A stretch of DNA of 64,000 bases, taken from assembly GCF_014200405.1 (NCBI RefSeq), contig NZ_JACHBQ010000001.1, positions 310,001 to 374,000 of the forward strand, written 5' to 3'. Position numbers and translations under genes: made by a program. The DNA is from Cryobacterium roopkundense (GTDB lineage: Bacteria > Actinomycetota > Actinomycetes > Actinomycetales > Microbacteriaceae). Positions 1-8,555 of this stretch are shown in pieces. The first letter of the stretch is position 1, and each line of letters opens with the position of its first letter. The notes under the pieces were generated by a model that worked only from the letters and a program-made list of their open reading frames with translations, had not been told where the DNA came from and made no database searches.

Positions 1-1083
1 CCGGTGTTCGCGAGCCTGTTCACGCCGGTGTGGCTGCGTCTGCTCGGCGCCAAGGTGGGCCCTGGCGTCGAGGCGTCGACGGTGCTGCTCATTCCCGCGC
101 TCACCACAATCGCCCCCGACGCCTTCCTCGCCGACGACACCATGGTGGCCTGTTACGAGCTCGGCGGCGGCTGGCTGCACATCGCCCCGGCCAAGGTGGG
201 GCGCCGGGCGTTCCTCGGCAATAGCGGAATGGCGGGGCCCGGACGCACGGTTCCGCGCAACGGACTCGTGGCGGTGCTCTCGTCCACGCCGCGCAAGGCC
301 AAGCGCGGCTCAAGCTGGCTCGGCAACCCCGCGACCCGCCTGCGGCGCACGGTAACGGATGCCGACGAGGCCCGCACCTTCGACCCTCCCGTGCGGCTCA
401 AGGTGGCGCGCGCCCTGTGGGAGCTGCTGCGCCTGGTGCCCGCGGTCGTGGCAGGCTGGGTGGCGCTCGGCGTGCTCGGCGGTCTGGAGTGGTTGTGGCT
501 CGACCTCGGCCTCGGATGGGCGGTAGCCCTGTCGGGAGTGGTGCTGCTCGCGGCGGGCGCGACCGCCGCGCTCGTGACGACAGTGGCCAAGTGGGTGTTG
601 GTGGGGCGGATAGCGGCCACTGAGCATCCGCTGTGGTCGTCGTTCATCTGGCGCAATGAGGTGTCTGACAGCTTCGTCGAGATCGTGGCGCGGCCCTGGT
701 TTGCGGCCAAGGCTGCCGGCACGCCCGCGCTTGCCGTGTGGCTGCGCACCCTCGGTGCGAAGATCGGGAGGGGCGTGTGGTGCGAGTCCTACTGGCTGCC
801 AGAAGCCGACCTCGTGAACCTCGGCGACGGCGTCACCGTGAATCGCGGCTGCGTCGTGCAGACCCACCTCTTTCATGACCGCATCATGCAGCTCGACACC
901 GTGACGATGGCCTCGGGCTCGACACTCGGGCCGCACAGCGTGATCCTTCCCGCGGCATCCGTCGACGAGGGCTCGACGGTGGGGCCAGCCTCGCTGGTGA
1001 TGCGCGGCGAGCGGGTTCCCACCGGGTCGCTGTGGTCTGGAAACCCCATTTCACCGTGGCACTCGCCGCCATGGAATAGTTGA
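1..1083 (+). CDS. Pls/PosA-type NRPS-like protein, C-terminal part (5' end outside window)
   Basis: The frame is open from base 1, so only the last 360 codons are visible. Two left-handed beta-helix (hexapeptide-repeat) blocks, roughly residues 5-110 and 240-350, each follow a similar LR-LGAK-GxGV segment. They are separated by two hydrophobic helices near residues 140-165 and 170-200. This layout matches the C-terminal domain of the Pls/PosA family of stand-alone NRPS-like proteins, known from poly-lysine synthetase-type enzymes; the adenylation and carrier domains would lie upstream. The context fits, because a 4'-phosphopantetheinyl transferase that could prime a carrier domain lies 1.3 kb downstream. 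The stop is 7 bp before an M1 peptidase ATG, suggesting one transcript. The family assignment is from recognition; the product is unknown. Confidence 0.75.
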   Translation, partial: PVFASLFTPVWLRLLGAKVGPGVEASTVLLIPALTTIAPDAFLADDTMVACYELGGGWLHIAPAKVGRRAFLGNSGMAGPGRTVPRNGLVAVLSSTPRKAKRGSSWLGNPATRLRRTVTDADEARTFDPPVRLKVARALWELLRLVPAVVAGWVALGVLGGLEWLWLDLGLGWAVALSGVVLLAAGATAALVTTVAKWVLVGRIAATEHPLWSSFIWRNEVSDSFVEIVARPWFAAKAAGTPALAVWLRTLGAKIGRGVWCESYWLPEADLVNLGDGVTVNRGCVVQTHLFHDRIMQLDTVTMASGSTLGPHSVILPAASVDEGSTVGPASLVMRGERVPTGSLWSGNPISPWHSPPWNS

Positions 1084-1090
1084 GGGTGTT

Positions 1091-2419
1091 ATGCCTCACA
1101 CTTCCTCCGCCCACTATGGCGCCGCGACTGCCGGTGATCCGTACATTCCCACGAGCGGAAACGGCGGGTACCTCGCCGAGCACTACGATCTCGCGCTCGA
1201 CTACAGGGTGGCCACCAACCGGCTGAGTGCCACGGCCATCATCACCGCGCGGGCGCTCACGGCGCTTGACCGCTTCAGCCTCGATTGTGCGGGCCTCAGC
1301 ATCGACAAGGTCACCGTGAACGGTGTGCCCGCGCGCAAGGTTTCGCACGTGGCTCGCAAGGTGTTCATCACGGTGCCGGGTACTATCGAGGCCGGCGCGC
1401 GGTTTGAGATTCTGGTGCGTTACCGGGGCGCGCCCCACCCGGTGCGCAGCGCCTGGGGCGAGGTGGGCTGGGAAGAGCTCGACGACGGCGTGCTCGTGTC
1501 GGGCCAGCCCTGCGGCGCCCAGACCTGGTTTCCCTGCAACGACCACCCGAGCAACAAGGCGACGTACCGCATCGGGGTGAGCTGCGAGTCGGGCTACACC
1601 GTGATCTCGAACGGCACCCTCGTCTCGCAGTCCGCGCGCTCCGGGCGCACGAGCTGGACCTACGACGTGCATGAACCGATGGCGACCTATCTCGCCACGG
1701 TCTCCATCGGCCGGTACCGCCGCCGCGACCTCGCCGCCTCGCCGGTGGCCCAAAGCCTGTTCTTTCCCGCGGACATGTCGCCGGCGGTGGCCACCGACTT
1801 CGGACGGCTCGGTGAGATGATCACGTTCTTCGGTGAGAAGTTCGGGCCGTATCCGTTCTCGGCCTACTCCGTCGTGGTCACGGACGATGAGCTGGAGATT
1901 CCGCTCGAGGCGCACGGCCTGGCGGTGTTCGGCCGCAACCACGCCGACGGAGTGCACGGCAGTGACCGGCTGATCGCCCATGAACTGGCCCACCAATGGT
2001 ATGGCAACAGCCTCACGGTGTCGCGCTGGCAAGACATCTGGCTGCAGGAGGGCTTCGCCTGCTACGCCGAGTGGCTGTGGGAGGAGCAGCGCGGCGGACT
2101 CACCGCCGACCAGAGCGCGCACGCGTTCCGCAACGAGCTCAATAAGCTTCCGAAAGACCTCGTGGTGGGCGATCCCGGGCCGCACAGCATGTTCGACGAC
2201 AGGGTCTACAAGCGCGGGGCGCTCGCGCTGCATGCCATCCGCCGGTCGCTGGGCGACGAGGCGTTCTTCTCAGCTCTCCGGGCCTACACCCTCGCGTTTC
2301 GGCACGGGCACGTCACGACGGATGCCTTTGTCGCCTTTTTTGCGGAGCACACCGGAAGTCGGGCGATCGGCAAGTTCATCGACCGCTGGATCATGCAGTC
2401 AGCACTCCCCAGCCTGTAA
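1091..2419 (+). CDS. M1 family zinc aminopeptidase
   Basis: This is a 442-residue single-chain M1-type metallopeptidase. The zinc site is clear: HELAH at 297-301, with the third ligand Glu320 in WLQEGF, giving the HExxH-x18-E spacing of the family. The N-terminal half (about 20-200) is the beta-saddle domain. The usual GxMEN exopeptidase motif is represented by PLEAHG just upstream of the zinc site, so the substrate-anchoring glutamates differ from classical aminopeptidase N. The protein lacks the long C-terminal helical domain of PepN and resembles the short actinobacterial M1 enzymes. No signal peptide is seen, so it is probably cytoplasmic. The ATG lies 7 bp after the NRPS-like gene, implying co-transcription. 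It converges on the phosphopantetheinyl transferase gene with a 9-bp gap. Confidence 0.88.
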   Translation: MPHTSSAHYGAATAGDPYIPTSGNGGYLAEHYDLALDYRVATNRLSATAIITARALTALDRFSLDCAGLSIDKVTVNGVPARKVSHVARKVFITVPGTIEAGARFEILVRYRGAPHPVRSAWGEVGWEELDDGVLVSGQPCGAQTWFPCNDHPSNKATYRIGVSCESGYTVISNGTLVSQSARSGRTSWTYDVHEPMATYLATVSIGRYRRRDLAASPVAQSLFFPADMSPAVATDFGRLGEMITFFGEKFGPYPFSAYSVVVTDDELEIPLEAHGLAVFGRNHADGVHGSDRLIAHELAHQWYGNSLTVSRWQDIWLQEGFACYAEWLWEEQRGGLTADQSAHAFRNELNKLPKDLVVGDPGPHSMFDDRVYKRGALALHAIRRSLGDEAFFSALRAYTLAFRHGHVTTDAFVAFFAEHTGSRAIGKFIDRWIMQSALPSL

Positions 2420-2428
2420 CGGGCCTGG

Positions 2429-3028
2429 TCAGCGCAGGGTGAGGCGCGGGGGAGCGATGGTGCGCACCGCGACAGTGCCCACGAGGCCCGGACCCGGTTC
2501 GAAGCCGAGCAGGTGAATGCCGGAACGGCCCGAAACGGCTGCCGCGGCTCCGTCGAGCCTGACCGTCAGCCCCCGGGGGTCCGCGCGCAACCCCTCACCC
2601 GTGAGCTTGAGCACGGCCTCCTTGCTGGTCCAGATCACGGCGCGCGCTCGGTCTGCCTCGACTCCTGACACCGGACGCAGCGCCGTCAGTTCGTCGGCGT
2701 TGAACGCGACATCGTCGAAGCCGGCGCGGCGCACCGCGGAGAGCTCCTCGATGTCGATCCCGACCGGCCCGTCCAGGGAGACGGCACACGCGACGAGCCC
2801 GCCGGCCCGGGCCAGGGACACGTGCGCAGCCGAAGCGGCCTCTGCGGGAGACGACACAAACACCTGCCCGTGCGATTCCGCGCCGCAGTGTGAACAACGC
2901 CGGCCGAGCTGCACGATCGGCACGCCGGTGACCCGGGCCACGGCCTCGGCGAGGAAGGCGTAGTCGGCCGTTTTGTCCGTGGCGTGCGTGCGAACGAACA
3001 CCGAGACATCCTTTCGCTGCGTGTTCAC
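2429..3028 (-). CDS. 4'-phosphopantetheinyl transferase (Sfp/ACPS superfamily)
   Basis: The protein has 199 residues. It carries both signature motifs of the superfamily: GIDIE at 90-94, where Asp92 and Glu94 are the magnesium ligands, and WTSKEAVLK at 133-141. The enzyme would transfer phosphopantetheine from CoA to a serine of a carrier protein. The family's two-domain Sfp type is usually about 220-240 residues; this one is slightly short. A Cys45-x2-Cys48 pair near the N-terminus resembles the cysteine-containing segment in many actinobacterial relatives. It is convergent with the NRPS-like/M1 pair, and the likely client is the carrier domain of the truncated gene at the left edge. That pairing is inferred from proximity. 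Confidence 0.88.
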   Translation of the reverse strand: MNTQRKDVSVFVRTHATDKTADYAFLAEAVARVTGVPIVQLGRRCSHCGAESHGQVFVSSPAEAASAAHVSLARAGGLVACAVSLDGPVGIDIEELSAVRRAGFDDVAFNADELTALRPVSGVEADRARAVIWTSKEAVLKLTGEGLRADPRGLTVRLDGAAAAVSGRSGIHLLGFEPGPGLVGTVAVRTIAPPRLTLR

Positions 3029-3080
3029 CCCTTGAGCCTAGGCCGAGAGTGGCAGACTGGCCCCCGAACCAAGGAGAGCA

Positions 3081-4097
3081 ATGGCGCTGATCGATAACGC
3101 GATCTACGTGGACGGGCACCGAGTCGCGACCCACAACACACTCGACGAGACGTTCGAGGCGATGAAGGCCCACAACGGCTTCGCGTGGATCGGTTTGTAT
3201 AGGCCGAGCGAGGCCGAGGTACGCCAGGTCGCGAACGAGTTCAGCCTGCACCACCTCGCGGTGGAGGACACCCTCGCGGGGCATCAGCGGGCCAAGATCG
3301 AGCGGTACTCCGACACTCTGTTTATTGTGCTGCGCCCGGCGCGCTACATCGACTCGGACGAGCGGGTCGAGTTCGGCGAGCTGCATATCTTTGTGGGCCC
3401 GGACTTCGTGGTGACCATTCGGCATGCCGAATCGCCCGACCTCGCCAGGGTGCGCCACCGCATGGAAGAGACCCCGCACCTGCTCGCCCTCGGCCCGGAG
3501 GCGGTGCTCTACGCCATCCTCGACCAGGTCGTCGACGAGTACGCGCCCGTCGTCGCCGGGCTCGAGAACGACATCGACGAGATCGAGGACCAGCTCTTCG
3601 ACGGCGACCCCGAGGTGTCCCGCCGTATCTACGCGCTCTCCCGTGAGGTGATCGAGTTTCAGCGGGCCACCCAGCCGCTCGTGCCCATGTTCGAGTCGCT
3701 TCAGCGCGGCTTCGACAAATACAACGTGGACCTCGAGCTGCACCGCCACCTGCGCGACGTGCTCGATCACTCCCTGCGGGTCGTGGAGCGAGCGGATGCG
3801 TTCCGCCAGCTGCTGCAGAACGCCCTCACCACCCAGAGCACCCTCGTGGCCCAGACTCAGAATGACGAGATGCGGCGCCTCTCCGAGACGAGCCTTGCGC
3901 AGAGTGAAGAGGTGAAGAAGATCTCGAGCTGGGCCGCGATCCTGTTCGCGCCGGCCCTCGTGGGGACGATCTACGGCATGAACTTCACGTATATGCCCGA
4001 GCTGGACTGGGCGTACGGCTATCCCTTCGCGCTCGCCCTCATGCTCGCGATGGGCTTCACGCTCTACCGCGTCTTCAAGAAGCGCAACTGGCTGTAG
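3081..4097 (+). CDS. corA: CorA family divalent cation (Mg/Co) transporter
   Basis: This is a 338-residue CorA homologue of normal family length. The N-terminal 270 residues form the cytoplasmic funnel domain with long helices. The C-terminus carries two transmembrane helices. The first ends in the selectivity motif GMN at 299-301, followed by FTYMPEL; the second spans about 314-331 and is followed by a basic KKRNWL tail. It forms a homopentameric channel for magnesium. An AAGGAGAG ribosome-binding site precedes the ATG, supporting the start. The gene is divergent from the phosphopantetheinyl transferase, with about 50 bp between start codons. A GC-rich repeat array follows directly after the stop. 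Confidence 0.93.
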   Translation: MALIDNAIYVDGHRVATHNTLDETFEAMKAHNGFAWIGLYRPSEAEVRQVANEFSLHHLAVEDTLAGHQRAKIERYSDTLFIVLRPARYIDSDERVEFGELHIFVGPDFVVTIRHAESPDLARVRHRMEETPHLLALGPEAVLYAILDQVVDEYAPVVAGLENDIDEIEDQLFDGDPEVSRRIYALSREVIEFQRATQPLVPMFESLQRGFDKYNVDLELHRHLRDVLDHSLRVVERADAFRQLLQNALTTQSTLVAQTQNDEMRRLSETSLAQSEEVKKISSWAAILFAPALVGTIYGMNFTYMPELDWAYGYPFALALMLAMGFTLYRVFKKRNWL

Positions 4098-4380
4098 TCG
4101 CGCGGCCCCCGCCCCCACAGCGGCCCCGGCCCCGGCCCCGAGGCCCGAGGCCCGAGGCCCGGCCCCGAGGCCCGAGGCCCGAGGCCTGCGGCCGCTGTGG
4201 CGGCGCGCGGTCGCTGCGGCGGTAGCGCGTGGCCACACGGGCGCGGCGGTGGCGCGGGCCGCGCCGGTACGGCGGCGCGCGGTCGCTGCGGCGGTAGCGC
4301 GTGGCCACACGGGCGCGGCGGCGCGGCGGCGCGGCGGCGCGGCGGCACGGCGGCGGCGCGCCGACCAAAACGCGCGAAAC
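4098..4380. repeat. GC-rich tandem repeat array between corA and the helicase-like gene
   Basis: This gap has no credible gene. It begins with tandem 7-mers of the type GAGGCCC (about 4135-4192). It continues with two identical copies of a 51-bp segment (4199-4249 and 4271-4321, period 72 bp), and ends in a run of GGCGGC/GCGCGGC units to about 4360. Open frames across it encode only Arg/Pro/Gly-rich low complexity. The segment shares words such as GCCGCTGTGGCGG and GCGGTAGCG with the gap at 42180-42335, so both may belong to one repeat family. Confidence 0.8.
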
Positions 4381-4429
4381 CCCGCCCGCCTCAGGGCATT
4401 TCACACTTGCGTAAATTAGGGTAGGCCCT

Positions 4430-7400
4430 GTGTGGCACCTCGATAGAAAACAAGACGACGACGATGTGCTGTCGAAGTACTCGGACGTCTCCTCAGCGGA
4501 CGGCTCCTCACCCGACCCACAAAACGCGACCAGCCCGCACGCACTCAGCCTGGGTGACCCGTCGCTTGTGGCCGGCAACATCGCGGAGCCTGCCTGGCAG
4601 CGCTGGCGCGACGAAATCGCGGAGCTCGGCGGGCGTTCCCCGCTGCTGCACTTCGCCGACAGCCCACGCACGCGCATCGAGCTCAGCGCCACGCACCCCG
4701 GCGGCCTGCCGCAGTTCATCTCCGGCAAGACCACGCTGCTCTCCAACCTGATCCGCGACGAGCTCGCGCTGCGCAATGCGCGCCTCGCGGCGAACGAGAT
4801 CACCCAGAAGGGCATAGAACTGCGCTCGATGCGCGGCATCGAGTCCGTGAACCTCGGAATCGGGCTCGCCGAGTGGCGCTACAACGACGTGGACTTCCTC
4901 GCGCCGGTGCTGCTGCGCCCGCTCGCCATCCGCCGCTACGGTCGCGACTACGAGCTCAAGCTCAAGGGCCAGCCGTTTCTCAACCCCGAGCTCGCGCGCG
5001 CCCTGCACGACCAGTTCCAGATTACCCTCGACGCCGACGCCTTTGTGGCGCTCGCCATCACCAACGGCGCATTCAAGCCCCAGCCCGTGATCGATCGCCT
5101 TCGCGGCCTCACCTCGCACCTTCCCTGGTTTCAGGTAACTCCCCGCCTCGTGGTGTCGTCGTTCGCCGACGTGGGACGGGCGCTGGCCGCCGATGCGAGC
5201 AAGCTGGAGCATCCGCTTCTTGACGCGATGGCCGGAAACCAGACCGCCCGGCGCAATATCGAGAGTGCCTACAACCCCGTGGTGCCCATTGGCCAGGACG
5301 CTCGCCCGCCAGCCACCGATGTGCTGCTGCTCGACGCCGACCCCGAGCAGGAGAACGTGGTGGCGCAGATAGCCGCCGGCAACTCCCTCGTGGTGAAAAC
5401 GCTTCCAGGCACCGGTGGCACGCAGACCATCGTGAACGCGCTCGGCTCGCTCATCGCGCAGCACAAGCGCGTGCTCGTGGTGAGCGCCCGCCGCTCCAGC
5501 CTCGACGGCATCGCGCACCGCCTCGTGCAGGTGGGCCTGCCGGGCGTGGCGGTGACCCCGCGCACACTGCGGCGCAACCTGATCGAGTCGATCACGCGCA
5601 ACGAAAAGGCCAGCCAACCGCGCGTCGGCGACGTGGACGATGCCCTCGTGCGCCTGCGCAAGGTGCTGCTCGACTACCGCGGGGCGCTCACCCGCCGCGA
5701 CTCGGCCCTCGGAGTGTCCGTGCTCGATGCCCTCGGCGAGCTGGCTCGCCTCGCGCAGCTCTCGCCCCCGCCCTCCACGACAGCGCGACTCGACCGGCAC
5801 GCGCTCGAACTGCTCGCACACTCGCGTCCGGCCGCCGCAGCCACGCTCATCAAGGCCGCCGCGCTCGGCGAATTCCGCTACGGTCCCGGCGACTCGCCCT
5901 GGTACGGCGCCTCGTTCACCTCGACAGCGGATGCCGGCGGTGCCCACCAACTCGCCAAGCGTGTGAACCAGATCGAACTTCCGCGCCTGCTGGAACGCGC
6001 CGCGGGCCTGGTGGGCCAGACCCGACTGCGCCCGTTCGAGACGATCGCGGAACTCGGCGTGTACCTGCGCCTGCTGCTCGACATTCGCGAGACGCTCGAC
6101 AAGTTTCAGCCCGCCGTGTACGACCGGTCCCTCACCGAGCTCATCGCGGCCACCTCGTCTCGCCGCGAATCCAGCGAGATGACCGGCGCCAACCGTCGCC
6201 GGTTGCGCAAGCTTGCCGAGGAGTACCAGCGTCCCGGCGTGCGCGTGAGCGACATGAACGAGAGCCTGCGGCGCATCCAGCAGCAGCGCACCCTGTGGCA
6301 GCGCTACGCTGCGGCCGGCGTGACGCCCGAGGTGCCGGTGGGGATCAACGACGTGCACGTGGCTTACCAGCGTGTCTCCGAAGACCTCAGCCTGCTCGAT
6401 GTTCCCCTCGGCGCGGCTGGCACCACGCGTGCCCTCGTGTCGCGGCCGATCAAGGAACTCATCTACACGATCGCCGGCCTCGCCGCGGAGAGCGAGGTGC
6501 TCGCCAACCTGCACGAGCGCACAGCCCTGCTCGCGACGCTGCGAGAGAACAACCTCGACCCGCTGATGACCGACCTGTCGCAGCGCCACGTGTCCGAGAA
6601 GAACGTGGCGGCCGAACTCGAGCTCGCGTGGTGGCAGTCCGTGCTCGAGACCATGCTCAGCGGCGACAAGGCGTTGCTCAACGCGAACACCCAGGTGCTT
6701 GACCGCCTTGAGGCCGACTTCAAACTCGTCGACGAGGCTCACGCATCCGCTACCGGCCAGCTGTTGGCGTGGCTGCTCGCCGAAACGTGGAAGATCGGCG
6801 TGGTCGACTGGCCCGAAGAAGCCGACCAGCTGCGCCGCCTGCTGCGCGCCGATCGCGCAACGCCAGAGCGCCTCAATGATGTGGCGCCGCACCTCGGGCG
6901 CGTGCTCGCGCCGGTGTGGCTCGCCTCGCCGTACGAGATGGCGGGAATTTCCGACCGCATCGCCTTCGACACCGTGTTGCTCGTGGACGCCGGCGCCACC
7001 ACCCTGGCCGAAAACGTGGGTGCTATTCGCCGCGGCAAGCAGATCGTGGCGTTCGGTGACCCGGTCACACAGACGCCGTCGGCCTTCGAGACCGGCATTC
7101 GGGATGCGTCAGAGGCCGCGGAGCCGGCCGGCGCCGCTCCCGCCGTGACCGTCGACGCGATGCACGCCGATTCGGCGCTCGCCCGCCTCGGCGAGCTGCT
7201 GCCCACGCTCACCCTCACGCGCAGTTATCGCGCCGGTGGCGAAGACCTCGCCGAGCTCGTGAACCACCGCTTCTACGGCGGGCGCATCGACTCTCTGCCG
7301 TGGGCCGGCAGCTATCTCGGGCACGGCAGCCTCAGCATCAACTACGTGGCCGGTGGACGTGGCATGCCCGACGCCGACAGCGGCGCGATAGAAAGTGTCG

Positions 7401-8227
7401 ACGCCGAGGTCGTGAAGGTTGTCGAGCTCGTGATTGACCACGCGATGCAGCGCCCGCGCGAGTCGCTCATGGTGATCACGGCGAGTGCCCGGCACTCCGT
7501 GCGCGTGCATCAGGCCGTGCTGTCGGCATTCGCGAAGCGCACCGACCTCTCGGACTTCATCCTGAAAGACCGCGCAGAGCCTTTCACGGTACTCACTCTG
7601 GAGCAGGCCGTGGCGCAGAGCCGCGACCGGGTGATCTTTTCGATCGGCTACGGGCGCACCCCGCACGGGCGGCTGCTCTCCAACTTCGGCTCGCTCGGCG
7701 AACCCGGCGGTGAACGCCTGCTCGCCATCGGCATGACGCGCGCCCGGCGTTCGATGGACATCGTCTCGTGCTTCCGTCCCTCCGACATCGAGGTGGACCG
7801 GCAGCGCCACGGCATCCTGGCGTTGGCCCAGGTGCTCAGCGAAACGGAGGCCCGCAGCGTGGAGGTGCAGGTTCCCGACGCGACAGAGTCCATGCTCGTC
7901 GATCTCGCCGGCCGCCTCGAGCGCCTCGGCCTCACGGTTGCCCTCGGCCACCGCGGAAAGCTCGCCCTCGCGGCGTCGCACAACGGGCGCGCAATCGTGG
8001 TCGAAACGGATGCCGTGGTCGGGCGCTCGAGTCTGCGCGAGTCGCTGCGCCTACGCCCGGAGGTGCTGCGCCGACTGGGCTGGCACTACCTGCGCGTGCA
8101 CAGCTTCGAGTTGTTCAGCAACCCCGACGCCGTGGCGGCCCGGGTGGCCTCGATCGCCGGCGTGCAGCGCGTTGCGACCGAGAGCGGCAACACCGGTCCG
8201 GTCGACGCGAAGCGTCCCTCGGTCTAG
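4430..8227 (+). CDS. Large superfamily-1 helicase-like protein with degenerate Walker motifs and a C-terminal Vsr-like segment
   Basis: This is a 1265-residue protein laid out like an SF1 helicase. The P-loop region is LPGTGGTQT (325-333), with Gly330 where the catalytic Lys is expected. The Walker B region is LLVDAGA (850-856), where the usual DE pair is Asp-Ala. Helicase-like motifs follow: GDPVTQ (about 881), LTRSYR (about 933) and MTRARRSMDIV (about 1105). A C-terminal stretch (about 1170-1245) resembles Vsr/DUF559-type nuclease folds, with an ETD triad and a GWHYLRV strand, but no clean catalytic motif. Residues 1-45 are acidic and low in complexity. The start is a GTG at 4430 after the GC repeat; a later start is possible. 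The stop overlaps the next small ORF by one base. Loss of ATPase is my inference; the family is probably conserved in relatives but has no function I can name. Confidence 0.7.
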   Translation: MWHLDRKQDDDDVLSKYSDVSSADGSSPDPQNATSPHALSLGDPSLVAGNIAEPAWQRWRDEIAELGGRSPLLHFADSPRTRIELSATHPGGLPQFISGKTTLLSNLIRDELALRNARLAANEITQKGIELRSMRGIESVNLGIGLAEWRYNDVDFLAPVLLRPLAIRRYGRDYELKLKGQPFLNPELARALHDQFQITLDADAFVALAITNGAFKPQPVIDRLRGLTSHLPWFQVTPRLVVSSFADVGRALAADASKLEHPLLDAMAGNQTARRNIESAYNPVVPIGQDARPPATDVLLLDADPEQENVVAQIAAGNSLVVKTLPGTGGTQTIVNALGSLIAQHKRVLVVSARRSSLDGIAHRLVQVGLPGVAVTPRTLRRNLIESITRNEKASQPRVGDVDDALVRLRKVLLDYRGALTRRDSALGVSVLDALGELARLAQLSPPPSTTARLDRHALELLAHSRPAAAATLIKAAALGEFRYGPGDSPWYGASFTSTADAGGAHQLAKRVNQIELPRLLERAAGLVGQTRLRPFETIAELGVYLRLLLDIRETLDKFQPAVYDRSLTELIAATSSRRESSEMTGANRRRLRKLAEEYQRPGVRVSDMNESLRRIQQQRTLWQRYAAAGVTPEVPVGINDVHVAYQRVSEDLSLLDVPLGAAGTTRALVSRPIKELIYTIAGLAAESEVLANLHERTALLATLRENNLDPLMTDLSQRHVSEKNVAAELELAWWQSVLETMLSGDKALLNANTQVLDRLEADFKLVDEAHASATGQLLAWLLAETWKIGVVDWPEEADQLRRLLRADRATPERLNDVAPHLGRVLAPVWLASPYEMAGISDRIAFDTVLLVDAGATTLAENVGAIRRGKQIVAFGDPVTQTPSAFETGIRDASEAAEPAGAAPAVTVDAMHADSALARLGELLPTLTLTRSYRAGGEDLAELVNHRFYGGRIDSLPWAGSYLGHGSLSINYVAGGRGMPDADSGAIESVDAEVVKVVELVIDHAMQRPRESLMVITASARHSVRVHQAVLSAFAKRTDLSDFILKDRAEPFTVLTLEQAVAQSRDRVIFSIGYGRTPHGRLLSNFGSLGEPGGERLLAIGMTRARRSMDIVSCFRPSDIEVDRQRHGILALAQVLSETEARSVEVQVPDATESMLVDLAGRLERLGLTVALGHRGKLALAASHNGRAIVVETDAVVGRSSLRESLRLRPEVLRRLGWHYLRVHSFELFSNPDAVAARVASIAGVQRVATESGNTGPVDAKRPSV

Positions 8228-8445
8228 TGGTCGAGGAGACTCCGTCGGAGCGTCTGGGAACGCCGCGACAGCCCATCATTCGGCAACCGGGCAAAGCGCG
8301 TCGCGCGAAGCTGCTGCCGGCCCCGGACACAGACCCCAACCCGAAGCCGGCGGTCTTGCGTGAAGAGGGCGGCGTGGCGCACGGCGGCGGAGCCCCGAGC
8401 GCCAACGATGCCCGACTGCGCCAGGACCGCCCGCCCCACTGGTAG
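8227..8445 (+). CDS. Small uncharacterised protein overlapping the helicase-like gene
   Basis: This is a 72-codon ORF that starts at a GTG whose first base is the last base of the preceding TAG stop (TAGTG). That arrangement is typical of translational coupling. The protein is rich in Pro, Arg and Ala and ends in ARLRQDRPPHW. I recall a similar charged tail closing in PPHW on short proteins found after related genes in this bacterial family, but cannot name a domain. It has no signal peptide or membrane segment. A strong hairpin follows within 30 bp, consistent with the end of a two-gene operon. Confidence rests on the overlap and the terminator, not on a known family. Confidence 0.6.
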   Translation: MVEETPSERLGTPRQPIIRQPGKARRAKLLPAPDTDPNPKPAVLREEGGVAHGGGAPSANDARLRQDRPPHW

Positions 8446-8471
8446 CACGGCGCCCCTCCTTACCGCAAGGG

Positions 8472-8516
8472 CGGGTGGTTCGTCGGTTGAAGCGTGTGCA
8501 GCCGACGAACCACCCG
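8472..8516. terminator. Bidirectional hairpin terminator between convergent genes
   Basis: A perfect 15-bp inverted repeat (8472-8486 with 8502-8516, stem cgggtggttcgtcgg) has a 15-nt loop. It lies between the + strand helicase-like operon and the - strand MFS gene that ends at 8556. There is no strong U-tract on either side, which is common in high-GC actinobacteria. Confidence 0.75.
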
Positions 8517-8555
8517 TCCTCGAGGAGGAGAAGACCGAGTTAGCGGTGGAGGAGA

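Noticed and set aside
2595-4310. A 571-codon - strand frame through corA and the GC repeat
   Set aside because: It passes through repeat sequence as Ala/Arg/Pro runs and opposes the clear corA gene.
4508-6892. A 794-codon open frame on the - strand opposite the helicase-like gene
   Set aside because: It mirrors the third-position GC bias of the + strand gene, has His/Arg/Glu/Val-rich low-information text and no domain or ribosome-binding site.
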